In this document: in pieces, positions 34,718 through 43,986 of the stretch
Layout: the number at the start of each line of letters is the position of its first letter
Numbering within the stretch: position 1 is the stretch's first letter
NCBI GenBank assembly: GCA_028280065.1
Contig: JANQMN010000069.1
Location: 1-64,000, forward strand
Direction of reading: 5' to 3'
DNA from: Hahella sp.
Lineage (GTDB): Bacteria > Pseudomonadota > Gammaproteobacteria > Pseudomonadales > Oleiphilaceae
Length of the DNA: 64,000 bases
Position numbers and translations under genes: made by a program
Notes under the pieces: generated by a model
The model's input: the letters and a program-made list of their open reading frames with translations, nothing else
Database searches by the model: none
Told to the model about the DNA's origin: nothing

Positions 34718-36823
34718 GTGTCCGAAATAAAAACACACTACCGCAACTGCAATATTTGTGAAGCGATGTGCGGTCTGGAAATTCAATATCAGGGCGAGGA
34801 AATTCTCTCCATCAAAGGGGATAAGGAAGATCCCTTCAGTAAAGGCTATATTTGTCCCAAAGCCGTTGCTTTACAGGATTTTTACCATGACGGTGACCGG
34901 CTTCGACAACCGGTGAAGCGGACCATATCCGGCTGGCAAAAAATCAGTTGGGAAGAAGCTTTCGCAGAAGTTGCGGCGAACTTACAACGCATTCAGCAAG
35001 AACATGGCAAAGATGCGGTAGGCGTCTACTTGGGTAATCCGAATGCGCATAACCTGGGTAACATTCTGTTTTTACCAATTTTTTATCGGGCGCTTGGCAC
35101 CAAAAACCGGTTTAGCTCGGCGTCTGCCGATCAGCTTCCTCATCATGTTGCATCTAATTACATGTTTGGACATTGGATGTTGATTCCGGTGCCGGATATC
35201 GACCGTACCGACTTTATGCTGATCATTGGCGGTAATCCGCTGGTTTCCAACGGCAGTATGATGACGGCACCCGGCGTCGGCAAACGGATCAAGGCGATTC
35301 AGGAGCGGGGCGGCAAGGTGGTCGTTGTCGACCCGCGGCGCACGGAAACCGCAGCCAAAGCCTCTGAGCATATTTTTATTCGCCCGGAATGTGATGCGCT
35401 GTTGCTGCTTGGCATGATCCATACGCTGTTTCAGGAAGATCTGGTAAAGCTTGGCCACCTTGAAGATGTTATTGATGGCTTGGCAGACCTAAAGGCCGCA
35501 GTGCAGACTTTTGCGCCGGAAATCGTGGCCTCCGCAACTGGAATTCCCGAGGGTAAAATTCTGTCCTTAACCCGTGAAATAGCGGCGGCTTCTTCTGCCG
35601 TCTGTTACAGCCGGATGGGGGCGTCAACCCAGTCCTTTGGTGGCCTGTGCCAATGGCTGACGAATGTACTGAATATCCTCACCGGGAACATGGACCGGGA
35701 AGGCGGGGCAATGTTTACGCTGCCCGCTTTTGATTTCGTCAGCCTGCGCTCCAGAAAAGGCAAAAAGACCGGGGGGGAGGTGACCTATTCGAGGGTTCGG
35801 AAGCTACCTTGCTACAACGCCGAGGTTCCGGTGGCGACTCTTGCAGATGAGATAACCACGGAAGGCGAAGGACAAATTCGCGGGTTAGTGACCATTGCCG
35901 GGAATCCGGTATTGTCCGCGCCAAACGGCACAAAACTTAAGCGTGCCTTTGGCTCGCTCGAATACATGGTGTCTTTGGACCCCTATATCAATGAAACCAC
36001 CCGCCACGCTAATATCATTCTGCCTCCGGTAACCGGCCTGCAGGTTTCCCATTATGATATCTTCTTTCACATTTTTGCGGTGAGGAATACCGCGAAATAC
36101 TCAAGTCCGTTATTCCAGAAGAAGAGAAGCGAACGATTCGATTGGGAGATACTCAAGTCGCTTGCCGCGCATTTGACGGACAGCAAGGAAGACAACGTCA
36201 CTCCGGATTTGATGCTGGACCAGGGATTGCGTGCGGGTCCCTACAATGAGGAGGGGATGAGCCTGGAAACCCTGAAAAAATATCCTCATGGCATGGATTT
36301 GGGGCCAAACAGACCTATATTAAAAGAACGCCTGCAGACTGAGGATGGACGTTTAAAATTGGCTCCTCAGGTATACCAGGATGACCTTAAGCGTTTAAAA
36401 GCAGCGACTTTGGAACAGGGAGCTGCCAATGAAGAGTATCCATTTCTGATGATCAGCAGACGGTTGACCAGAAGCCACAATACCTGGACGCAAAACTCGT
36501 ATCGATTGGTGAAGGGGAAGAATCCCTGTACCGTCATTATTCATCCGGACGATGCGGCGCGGCTTGGGATAGCGGACAAGTCACTGGTGAAGGTGCGATC
36601 GGTGAGTGGAGACGTCGATATCGAAGTGGAAATCAGCGATGAGATCATGCCGGGTGTCGTTAGTATTCCGCAAGGCTGGGGACATAAGAAAAACCATATC
36701 AGACTGTCGGTGGCGACGACCCAACCAGGGGTCAGTATTAACGATCTGACCGACGAAAACCGTGTAGATTTACTCACTGGCAATGCTGCTCTCAATGGTA
36801 TTCCAGTGGCGATTGAACGATAG
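34718..36823 (+). CDS. Molybdopterin-dependent oxidoreductase (DMSO reductase family)
   Basis: About 701 residues of the MopB superfamily. The N-terminal [4Fe-4S] motif is NCNICEAMCGLE...GYICPKA. Landmarks of the three molybdopterin-binding domains are LIIGGNPLVSNGSM, VVVDPRRTETAAKASEHIFI and the C-terminal QNSYRLVKGKN / SIPQGWGHKKNH. The start is GTG at 34718, six bases after AGAGG; a longer in-frame reading from 34571 would overlap the TetR gene by over 100 bases and lacks the signal. No twin-arginine signal is present, so it is probably cytoplasmic. It resembles formate dehydrogenase or thiosulfate/other catalytic subunits without a clear specificity. Fe-S and membrane partners are missing. 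Confidence 0.88.
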   Translation: MSEIKTHYRNCNICEAMCGLEIQYQGEEILSIKGDKEDPFSKGYICPKAVALQDFYHDGDRLRQPVKRTISGWQKISWEEAFAEVAANLQRIQQEHGKDAVGVYLGNPNAHNLGNILFLPIFYRALGTKNRFSSASADQLPHHVASNYMFGHWMLIPVPDIDRTDFMLIIGGNPLVSNGSMMTAPGVGKRIKAIQERGGKVVVVDPRRTETAAKASEHIFIRPECDALLLLGMIHTLFQEDLVKLGHLEDVIDGLADLKAAVQTFAPEIVASATGIPEGKILSLTREIAAASSAVCYSRMGASTQSFGGLCQWLTNVLNILTGNMDREGGAMFTLPAFDFVSLRSRKGKKTGGEVTYSRVRKLPCYNAEVPVATLADEITTEGEGQIRGLVTIAGNPVLSAPNGTKLKRAFGSLEYMVSLDPYINETTRHANIILPPVTGLQVSHYDIFFHIFAVRNTAKYSSPLFQKKRSERFDWEILKSLAAHLTDSKEDNVTPDLMLDQGLRAGPYNEEGMSLETLKKYPHGMDLGPNRPILKERLQTEDGRLKLAPQVYQDDLKRLKAATLEQGAANEEYPFLMISRRLTRSHNTWTQNSYRLVKGKNPCTVIIHPDDAARLGIADKSLVKVRSVSGDVDIEVEISDEIMPGVVSIPQGWGHKKNHIRLSVATTQPGVSINDLTDENRVDLLTGNAALNGIPVAIER

Positions 36824-36832
36824 GAGGTGAAC

Positions 36833-37816
36833 ATGAAACAAGCCATTTATGAAAAACGAGGGCCGGTACCGCATGAAGTTATTGATGCGGTGGAAAAAGT
36901 AACGCCAGAGTTGCAAAGTGGGGAAGCCTTGGTCGAAGTGCTGGCGGCACCGATCAATCCTTCAGACGTGCTGATGCTGACCGGCGAATATGGCATGCTG
37001 CCTGACCTGCCGGCTGTCGGCGGCAGTGAAGGTGTCGGACGCATTGCAGCGGTTGCTTCGGATGTAAAACTACCGGTTGGCCAAACGGTTCTGTTGCCGG
37101 TGGGCATCGGAACCTGGGCCAGTCATGTGGTTGCAGCGGCGAAGAAACTCATACCGCTGCCGAATGAGGCAGATGCCCAGCAGCTATCCATGATCAGCGT
37201 TAATCCTCCTACGGCATCGTTAATGCTTTCGGAATTTGTCGACCTGAAACCGGGTGACTGGGTAATTCAGAATGTCGCCAACTCCGGTGTCGGCAGTTAT
37301 GTCACGCAACTTGCCAAAATACGCGGGTTAAAGACGGTCAATATTGTTCGCCGAGAATCGGCCGTAGATACCGTACAAGCTAATGGTGGCGATGTGGTGT
37401 TGGTCGATGGGGATGACTTAGCCAGGCGGGTCAAAGAGGCGACCGGCGGCGCGGAAATTCGCCTTGGCATCGATGCTGTCGGCGGGGAGGCAACGGACAG
37501 AATCGCAAGTTGTCTCGCCATGCAGGGCACGGTTGTGACCTATGGCTCAATGAGTGGCGAACCCAGCGTTGTCTCTCCTCGTTTCACCATCTTTAAAGAT
37601 ATTACCCTCAAGGGATTTTGGCTGGCTTTGTGGTTCAAGAACGCGTCGAAAGAGCAGCAGATGGCGGTTTATGGCGAACTGACCAAACTTATTGCGACCG
37701 GGCAGCTTAAGACCAAAATTCAGAAAGTATACGATGTCGCCGAGATAAAGGACGCCGTGAAGGCCGCAACGGAAGGTGGACGAGACGGTAAGATTCTGAT
37801 TGGGAAAACTGAATAA
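36833..37816 (+). CDS. MDR-family quinone or enoyl reductase
   Basis: A zinc-independent medium-chain reductase of about 327 residues, near to the trans-2-enoyl-CoA/quinone oxidoreductase group. The NADPH-binding block is NVANSGVGSYVTQLAKIRGL, and substrate-domain landmarks are INPSDVLMLTGEYG and GSEGVGRI. No structural-zinc cysteine cluster is visible. AGGAGG five bases before ATG 36833 decides the start, nine bases after the molybdopterin gene. It could reduce an alpha,beta-unsaturated substrate or quinone together with the preceding oxidoreductase, under the TetR regulator. It is probably the last gene of the operon. Confidence 0.85.
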   Translation: MKQAIYEKRGPVPHEVIDAVEKVTPELQSGEALVEVLAAPINPSDVLMLTGEYGMLPDLPAVGGSEGVGRIAAVASDVKLPVGQTVLLPVGIGTWASHVVAAAKKLIPLPNEADAQQLSMISVNPPTASLMLSEFVDLKPGDWVIQNVANSGVGSYVTQLAKIRGLKTVNIVRRESAVDTVQANGGDVVLVDGDDLARRVKEATGGAEIRLGIDAVGGEATDRIASCLAMQGTVVTYGSMSGEPSVVSPRFTIFKDITLKGFWLALWFKNASKEQQMAVYGELTKLIATGQLKTKIQKVYDVAEIKDAVKAATEGGRDGKILIGKTE

Positions 37817-37827
37817 TAAATGCTGCT

Positions 37828-37857
37828 TTGGTAAAATAAGAGTTTCTCTTTTACCAA
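37828..37857 (+). terminator. Hairpin after the MDR gene
   Basis: TTGGTAAAA (37828-37836) pairs exactly with TTTTACCAA (37849-37857), with AAGAG/CTCTT forming an inner extension. It lies just after the MDR stop. It has no long T-run of its own, but a stronger terminator follows at once. Confidence 0.5.
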
Positions 37858-37871
37858 TAATTTATTCAAAG

Positions 37872-37893
37872 AAAGCCCTATTAAGGGCTTTTG
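37872..37893. terminator. Rho-independent terminator between convergent genes
   Basis: AAAGCCCT (37872-37879) and AGGGCTTT (37884-37891) enclose ATTA and are followed by TTTTGCTT. The eight-base stem with flanking A and T runs can serve the MDR operon on the plus strand and the LysR gene on the minus strand. Confidence 0.75.
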
Positions 37894-37985
37894 CTTCTAT
37901 GGGGCTGTAGGAGTATTGAGTATCCGTGCGGTTATCAATCCATGACCCGCAAAAAGGACTAATTTTACCCGATCATTAATCCGAG

Positions 37986-38969
37986 CTAAGTCGGACCACT
38001 GTTTTGAAACAGGTTTAGATACAAACTCTTGACCTTTGTTGCCGCCACCAAACTATCGAAATCTACAGATAAGGATTCTTCAATCGATTTAGGAAGAACA
38101 TCCATAATGTAATTGAGTAATAGTTTCACACGCTCAGGCATATAGCGTCTTGACGGGTACAAGGCATATAAAGGGAAATGAAAGCGGTATTTGTCCTGAA
38201 GTATCGGACATAGTAGTCCAGCGTTGACCAGTGGCAAAGCGTTTACACAAGCCATTCTGATTATCCCCGCGCCCGCCAGACAAAAGGAAATTGACGCTTG
38301 GGTTGAATCGGTAATGACATTTGGCTTGATCCTGACGTACTCCTTATCTTTGCCGTTATCGAACGTCCAAACAGGATCGTCTTCATCGCTGAACGGACAA
38401 AAAACAGTTTGGGCATCGACTAAGTCCTGGGGGGAGCTAATAGGCGCTGCCGTTTTTAAGTATGCCGGACTCGCGTAATAACCGCCTTCCATCATGATAA
38501 GCTGCCTTACAACCAGGCTGGAGTCCTGCAGAATTCCCGACTGTATCATTAAGTCATAGCGTCGATCGGCGTCTGGTTTTGCGATGCCGTCGTTGATCAT
38601 AAGTTCCAGATGTATCTCCGGATATATTTGCCTGAACTGCATAAACCAAATGGCAAAGGATTCAATAAAAATACTAGGTGCGTAAACCACAATACGTCCC
38701 GCTTTACCCGCCTGATCACTGGCGATTTCACTCTTCACCGACCCGACTTCGTGCAGGATGTCTTTTGCCCTTTTATAAAAGAGTTCACCCTGGGGTGTAA
38801 GATTCAGGGACCGGGTCGTACGATCCAACAGGCGCACCTGCAACTCATCCTCCAGCTCTTTGATCTGGCGGCTGAGGGTGGACTTGGGAACTTCACAAAA
38901 TTCGCCTGCCTTGGTGAAACTCCCCATTTCAACCACGGCCACGAATAAATCCATACTTTCCAGTTTCAT
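37986..38969 (-). CDS. LysR-family transcriptional regulator
   Basis: 327 residues. The N-terminal winged HTH is canonical: MDLFVAVVEMGSFTKAGEFC and the recognition region EVPKSTLSRQIKELEDELQV, RLLDRTTRSLNLTPQGELFY. The C-terminal effector-binding domain runs from residue 92. It is divergent from the small exported repeat protein gene across about 190 bases, and convergent to the MDR operon. The natural target of a LysR protein is a divergent neighbour; here that is the 102-residue secreted protein, though the effector is unknown. Confidence 0.92.
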   Translation of the reverse strand: MKLESMDLFVAVVEMGSFTKAGEFCEVPKSTLSRQIKELEDELQVRLLDRTTRSLNLTPQGELFYKRAKDILHEVGSVKSEIASDQAGKAGRIVVYAPSIFIESFAIWFMQFRQIYPEIHLELMINDGIAKPDADRRYDLMIQSGILQDSSLVVRQLIMMEGGYYASPAYLKTAAPISSPQDLVDAQTVFCPFSDEDDPVWTFDNGKDKEYVRIKPNVITDSTQASISFCLAGAGIIRMACVNALPLVNAGLLCPILQDKYRFHFPLYALYPSRRYMPERVKLLLNYIMDVLPKSIEESLSVDFDSLVAATKVKSLYLNLFQNSGPT

Positions 38970-39162
38970 TCCTTCTCTCCCGAAATGAATGCAAGCTTAT
39001 ATCGACCTACAACTTACATTTATTGTCCCATTTTATGAAACAGTTATTTCCACTGTAGCATGTTTTTCCACGCCGGCTAGATTGATACTATGTGTTCATC
39101 GTCAACATTGTGGCGAAACGAAGAAAAGATTCGATTTTTAACTGATTATTAAGGGTAATATT

Positions 39163-39471
39163 ATGAAAGGCAAAATTATCAACTCGATATTGTTCGTTGC
39201 TGTCCTGGGTTTTTCCGTATCCGCCGCTGCTTCCGGTATCACTGAGCCTTCCTATCTGAACTATTCCAGCAATGGAACAGTAATCGAAAATAGCGAAACA
39301 ATTGAGAGAATTAATGCAATGAATCAGGCGACGCCATCGGCAATGGGTCAAACGAATTCAGGCGAACCGGGGTACTTGAACTATCGATTTACCTCTAACG
39401 CTGTAGACCAAACCTCCACATTGACATTCGATTCTGCAACCATGAAACCCTATTACAACGATTACAAATAA
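39163..39471 (+). CDS. Small exported protein with an internal repeat
   Basis: 102 residues. A clear signal peptide (KGKIINSILFVAVLGFSVSA AASG-type cleavage) precedes a short mature region of about 80 residues. The mature protein has two similar segments: EPSYLNYSSNGTVIENSETI and EPGYLNYRFTSNAVDQTSTL. The shared motif is E-P-x-Y-L-N-Y. It is not recognised as a family but resembles small, periplasmic or secreted stress-like proteins. The LysR regulator is divergent and may control it. A weak terminator follows. Confidence 0.65.
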   Translation: MKGKIINSILFVAVLGFSVSAAASGITEPSYLNYSSNGTVIENSETIERINAMNQATPSAMGQTNSGEPGYLNYRFTSNAVDQTSTLTFDSATMKPYYNDYK

Positions 39472-39511
39472 GTCTGCAGGAACTCAGATGACGCCAGTCA
39501 ACGTTCTTTTA

Positions 39512-39530
39512 GGGGAGCCAAGCGCTCCCC
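39512..39530 (+). terminator. Hairpin after the small exported protein gene
   Basis: GGGGAGC (39512-39518) pairs exactly with GCTCCCC (39524-39530) around CAAGC. The downstream sequence starts GGTTTATTAT, so it lacks a clean T-run but the stem is strong and lies about 40 bases after the stop. Confidence 0.6.
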
Positions 39531-39633
39531 GGTTTATTATCTCGGATGGACAAAGGATTTCGTAAAACCGGCGGATAGATTCTTAAACTTCAATTTAATG
39601 CACTTTATAGTTTATTTTTATTTGTTCAGTCAA

Positions 39634-39654
39634 TAAACTACACCGATTAGTTTA
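39634..39654. promoter_or_regulatory. Palindromic operator of the RND efflux operon
   Basis: TAAACTA-N7-TAGTTTA is an exact inverted repeat at 39634-39654, of the kind bound by TetR repressors at RND pump promoters. A further TAGTTTATT occurs at 39608-39616, in inverted relation to AATAAACTA. They lie 100-150 bases before the membrane fusion protein start. No TetR gene is adjacent, so the repressor would be encoded elsewhere. Confidence 0.55.
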
Positions 39655-39756
39655 CATGGTGCTGGCTCCAGGTGAAAATTCATATAGTCATAAAACTCAA
39701 ATAGTCTATAACCAGTTGACTTGGGTCTTAGATTGTTCGGTAGGAGGTATATAGTC

Positions 39757-40842
39757 ATGGTCAAACCGCTGTTGTTGCTGATGCTGATGGGAGTTGGGTT
39801 GTTGGGGTGCGAGCAGCAAGTCGCTGAAAATAAGCCGGCCAAAGATATCGTCCGCCCGGCTAAACTCTATACTGTCGGCGCCGCCGATTCGGGAAGCATA
39901 CGTAAGTTTCCAGCAACCACCTTGGCAAATCAGTCGGTGGATATGTCATTCAGAATACCGGGTCAACTCGATACTCTGGATCTGGTGGAAGGGCAGGAAG
40001 TCAGCAAAGGGGATTTACTGGCCAGACTGGATCAGCGGGATGCAAAAAGCCGCTTGCAGGATGCCCAGGCAAATCATGAACTGGCTTTGGCGAACTACGA
40101 TAGAACGACTAAGTTGCTGCAACGAAAGCTGGTGTCCAAGTCAGACTATGATTTAGTGAAGGCGCAGCTGAAAACTGCCGAGGCCGCTCTCGAAAATGCA
40201 AAAAACAGCCTTGATTACACCGAACTGAGAGCACCGTTCGACGGCCTTATCGGCCGGCTTTCCGTCAAGAATTTCCAATATATCCAGCCTCAGCAACCCA
40301 TATTGTTATTATTGGGAACCAAAAAAATCGATGTTCGAATCCAGGTTCCTGAAGAGCTCTACTTAAATGCCCGGCGCGATCCTTTACCGGACGACTTCAG
40401 TCCGGAGCTACGATTTCCCGCCAATCCAACTCGGAAGTTCAACGTGCGTTTCAAAGAGTTCGCGAGTGAGATTGATCCCTCCACCCAAAGCTACGCCGTG
40501 ACATTCACCCTGGATGCCCCGGACGATATTTGGGTAGTTCCCGGCATGGCCGCCGAGCTGTATATCGATTTGGATATTATTACCGGTAAGAATACCAACC
40601 AGTTTGTGATCCCTGAAACGGCGTTAATGACCCGCGACGGCGATGGCAAGGCGGTGGTATGGCGATATGATGCGGACTCGGGACAAATAAAAACAGTTGA
40701 AGTCGTGCTTGGCAAAATGAGAAGCAGCGGCGTGGAAGTGATCTCCGGCCTGCGAGCAGGGGATCAGGTTGTCGTTGCCGGACTGGACAGTCTCACCGAA
40801 GGCATGGCGGTGAAACCTCTTTCCTGGGAAAGGGGGATTTAA
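39757..40842 (+). CDS. RND efflux periplasmic adaptor (membrane fusion protein), lipoprotein
   Basis: About 361 residues. The signal peptide ends in lipobox LLGC, so the protein is anchored to the inner-membrane outer leaflet. The adaptor architecture is typical: lipoyl-like halves SFRIPGQLDTLDLVEGQEVS and ELRAPFDGLIGRL flank an alpha-hairpin with coiled coil (NYDRTTKLLQRKLVSKSDYD), followed by a beta barrel. ATG 39757 with AGGAGG nine bases upstream is the start. It is four bases ahead of the pump gene. An outer-membrane TolC-like factor is not encoded here, so it must be shared. Likely substrates are hydrophobic or amphipathic drugs. Confidence 0.92.
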   Translation: MVKPLLLLMLMGVGLLGCEQQVAENKPAKDIVRPAKLYTVGAADSGSIRKFPATTLANQSVDMSFRIPGQLDTLDLVEGQEVSKGDLLARLDQRDAKSRLQDAQANHELALANYDRTTKLLQRKLVSKSDYDLVKAQLKTAEAALENAKNSLDYTELRAPFDGLIGRLSVKNFQYIQPQQPILLLLGTKKIDVRIQVPEELYLNARRDPLPDDFSPELRFPANPTRKFNVRFKEFASEIDPSTQSYAVTFTLDAPDDIWVVPGMAAELYIDLDIITGKNTNQFVIPETALMTRDGDGKAVVWRYDADSGQIKTVEVVLGKMRSSGVEVISGLRAGDQVVVAGLDSLTEGMAVKPLSWERGI

Positions 40843-40845
40843 TTC

Positions 40846-43800
40846 GTGAATATTGCCGAATATTCGATAAAGAACAAGGTCATCAGTTGGATGTTTCTGT
40901 TAATCCTGCTGATCGGCGGTGGAGTATCCTACACCCAGTTGGGCCAATTGGAGTTCCCCGAATTCACCATTAAACAGGCCGTGGTTTTTACTTCCTATCC
41001 GGGAGCAACGCCTTCGCAGGTAGAGGAGGAAGTTACCCTGCCACTGGAGGACGCTCTCCAGCAATTAGGCCGCGTCGATAACATTACCAGTATCAGCAGC
41101 GCGGGTCTTTCCCAGATTATTATTACCATGGACGATTCTGTTCCCGCCGCCGAATTGCAGCAGGTGTGGGATGAGTTGCGGCGCAAAGTCCGAGATGAGC
41201 AAGGCAACTTTCCGCCTGGAGTATACCCCCCTAAGGTATTCGATGATTTTGGCGATGTGTTCGGTATTTTCCTGACGCTAACCGGCGCAGACTATAGCTA
41301 TCGCGATCTGGAAAACTACGGCGACCTTCTTCGACGTGAGTTGGTGCTGGTGGACGGTGTGGAAAAGGTCACCGTCGCCGGGATTGTTGATGAGCAGATA
41401 GCCGTAGAGGTGGATTCTGCTAAGTTGACGGCTTTGAACATGAGCCCTCATACGATTCTGGCCATTCTGGAAAGCCAGAATGTGGTGTCCAATGCCGGTA
41501 GCGTCACCGTCGGAACCAACCGCATCCGCATTAATCCCACCGGCGAATGGGATGCCGTGGAAGATTTAAAACAACTCCTGGTGAGCCAGCCCGGAAGCAG
41601 CCAACTCGTTAAACTTGGCGATATTGCTACCGTCCGCCGGGTTTTGGACGAGCAACCGGGCAATATTTATATGTCGGAAGGAACCAAGGCAATCAGCATC
41701 GGCATTTCCTTTGCCGAAGGCGTAAATGTCGTGGATGTCGGCAAGTCGGTGGCCGATAAAATCACCGAAATGGATTCTCGCCGCCCGATCGGAATGGAAA
41801 TTCACACCCTCTACAATCAAGCAGAAGTCGTCGAAGAAGCCGTTAGTGGCTTTTTGCTTAACCTCATCGAGTCCGTTTGTATCGTTATCGTTGTGCTGTT
41901 GTTGTTTATGGGGGTGCGTTCTGGGCTTCTCATGGGATTGGTGTTGTTGTTAACCATTCTCGGCACCTTCATCGTAATGCGCATCCTGGATATTCAACTG
42001 CAGATTATCTCCCTGGGTGCGTTGATTATTGCCTTGGGGATGTTGGTAGACAACGCTATCGTGATCACCGAGGGCATTCTTATTGGGAAAAAGCGCGGCC
42101 TGAGTACCTTGCAGGCGGCCAAGAATATTGTCACCCAAACCCAATGGCCGCTGTTAGGCGCGACGGTAATCGCGGTCGTTGCCTTTGCGCCGATTGGCTT
42201 ATCGCCGGATTCGGTTGGCGAGTTCTGTGTTTCCCTGTTCCAGGTACTTTGCATTTCTCTGCTCATAAGCTGGGCGACGGCGCTAACTCTCACGCCTTTC
42301 CTGGCCAATATGTGGTTCTCTGACACGGATGAAAGTTCCCCGGGGGCCACAGACATTGATCCCTACCAGGGCGCTTTTTTTAACGGCTATCGTTGGTTGC
42401 TGGACCGGGCCATGCGTCACCGAATAATTACATTGTTAATTGTCTTTGCCATGCTGGTGACGGCAGTCGGCAATTTCTCGAAAGTAAAGAACGTATTCTT
42501 TCCGCCTTCGAATACGCCGATATTCTTTGTAGATGTCTGGTATCCGGAAGGTACCGATATCCTTTCCACGAAAAATCAGGTTGCTTTACTGGAACAGGAT
42601 ATCGCGGACGATGACAATATCGTTTCAGTCACTTCGACGATTGGCCAGGGCGCGCTTCGCTTCGTACTGCCTTATGCTGTTGAAAATGCCTATCCGGCCT
42701 ATGCCCAGCTAATTGTCAAAATGTCGAGCCTGGAGGACATTCTCGCCTATTTGCCCGTGTTGGATGAGAAGCTTCACAGTCTCTATCCGGAGGCCTTTTT
42801 CCGGGTGAAGTTGATGGAAAACGGGCCTAATCCTCCTGCCAAAATTGAAGCCCGGTTTATTGGAGAAGACCCGGTAGTGCTGCGGCAAGTGGCCGATCAG
42901 GCCATACAGATTATTCGCGAAGAACCCACTGCGGTTAACATTCGCCATGACTGGCGTAACCAAGTGATGGTCATTCGACCGGAGTTGGAAGAGACCCGTG
43001 CCAGGGAAGCGGGCATCACGAAAACATCTCTTAATTCAGCGTTGCGGCAAAACTTCGAAGGACTGCCTGCCGGCGTGTATCGCGAAGGCAGCCATATGCT
43101 GCCCATCGTGCTGCGATCGCCGGACAAGGATCGGCTCAATATGGACTCGATTTCCAGTATCACCGTCTGGAGCGATGAGCGGCAAAGTTATATCCCGGTG
43201 AACCAAGTGGTTTCCGATTTTAAATCGGCATGGGAAGATCCCTTGATAATGCGCCGCGACCGCAAGCGTACACTTTCGGTAATGGCCGACCCCAGCATGT
43301 TTACCGACGAAACAGCGGATTCGGTGTTCCGAAAACTGCGTCCCAAAATAGAAGCGATACCGCTTCCGGCAGGCTATGAATTGGATTGGGGCGGTGAGTA
43401 CGAGGCATCGACCGATGCCCAGAAGAATATCTTTTCTTCGCTGCCGCTGGGCTACTTGTTTATGTTCCTGATCACGGTGTTTTTGTTCAATTCCGTGTTG
43501 AAGCCCCTGTCCATTTGGGTGACCGTTCCTTTGGTCATGATCGGGGTGACATCCGGATTGTTGCTGCTGAACGCGCCCTTTAGCTTTATGGCGCTGTTAG
43601 GCCTGCTGAGTCTTTCCGGAATGGTGATTAAGAACGGCATCGTCCTGGTCGATCAGATCAGCGTCGAACTGAATGAAGGAAAAGACCGGTTTGAAGCCGT
43701 GTTTCACGCCTCGGTCAGCCGGGTGCGACCCGTCGCCATGGCTGCAATTACCACCATGCTCGGCATGATCCCGTTATTCTTCGACGCCTTCTTCCAGTCG

Positions 43801-43920
43801 ATGGCAGTGACGATTGTGTTCGGTCTGGGTTTTGCGACAGTGCTAACGCTGGTGGTATTGCCGGTGACTTATGCCTTGCTTTTTAGGATTCCGTATAAGG
43901 CAGTGGGGATGACTTCCTGA
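40846..43920 (+). CDS. RND efflux pump, inner-membrane transporter
   Basis: A 1024-residue HAE1-type resistance-nodulation-division transporter, proton-driven. It has twelve membrane segments in two halves with large periplasmic loops. Landmarks are GATPSQVEEEVTLPLEDAL at the first periplasmic loop, ISLGALIIALGMLVDNAIVI with the proton-relay Asp in TM4, and the second-half block LLGLLSLSGMVIKNGIVLVD. The start is GTG, overlapping nothing, three bases after the adaptor stop. It forms a two-gene operon with the adaptor behind a TetR-type operator. Most similar to AcrB-like pumps of short-adaptor type; specific substrates cannot be inferred. Confidence 0.95.
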   Translation: MNIAEYSIKNKVISWMFLLILLIGGGVSYTQLGQLEFPEFTIKQAVVFTSYPGATPSQVEEEVTLPLEDALQQLGRVDNITSISSAGLSQIIITMDDSVPAAELQQVWDELRRKVRDEQGNFPPGVYPPKVFDDFGDVFGIFLTLTGADYSYRDLENYGDLLRRELVLVDGVEKVTVAGIVDEQIAVEVDSAKLTALNMSPHTILAILESQNVVSNAGSVTVGTNRIRINPTGEWDAVEDLKQLLVSQPGSSQLVKLGDIATVRRVLDEQPGNIYMSEGTKAISIGISFAEGVNVVDVGKSVADKITEMDSRRPIGMEIHTLYNQAEVVEEAVSGFLLNLIESVCIVIVVLLLFMGVRSGLLMGLVLLLTILGTFIVMRILDIQLQIISLGALIIALGMLVDNAIVITEGILIGKKRGLSTLQAAKNIVTQTQWPLLGATVIAVVAFAPIGLSPDSVGEFCVSLFQVLCISLLISWATALTLTPFLANMWFSDTDESSPGATDIDPYQGAFFNGYRWLLDRAMRHRIITLLIVFAMLVTAVGNFSKVKNVFFPPSNTPIFFVDVWYPEGTDILSTKNQVALLEQDIADDDNIVSVTSTIGQGALRFVLPYAVENAYPAYAQLIVKMSSLEDILAYLPVLDEKLHSLYPEAFFRVKLMENGPNPPAKIEARFIGEDPVVLRQVADQAIQIIREEPTAVNIRHDWRNQVMVIRPELEETRAREAGITKTSLNSALRQNFEGLPAGVYREGSHMLPIVLRSPDKDRLNMDSISSITVWSDERQSYIPVNQVVSDFKSAWEDPLIMRRDRKRTLSVMADPSMFTDETADSVFRKLRPKIEAIPLPAGYELDWGGEYEASTDAQKNIFSSLPLGYLFMFLITVFLFNSVLKPLSIWVTVPLVMIGVTSGLLLLNAPFSFMALLGLLSLSGMVIKNGIVLVDQISVELNEGKDRFEAVFHASVSRVRPVAMAAITTMLGMIPLFFDAFFQSMAVTIVFGLGFATVLTLVVLPVTYALLFRIPYKAVGMTS

Positions 43921-43924
43921 TCGC

Positions 43925-43965
43925 AAAGAAGCGTTCTACTCTTGGTTATGAATAGAGCGCTCTTT
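43925..43965 (+). terminator. Terminator of the RND operon
   Basis: AAAGAAGCGTTCTA (43925-43938) and TAGAGCGCTCTTT (43953-43965) form a stem with one bulged A and one G-T pair, right after the pump stop. The tail ACTTGTTGATTTG is U-poor, so efficiency is uncertain. Confidence 0.5.
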
Positions 43966-43986
43966 ACTTGTTGATTTGTTGGGCGG

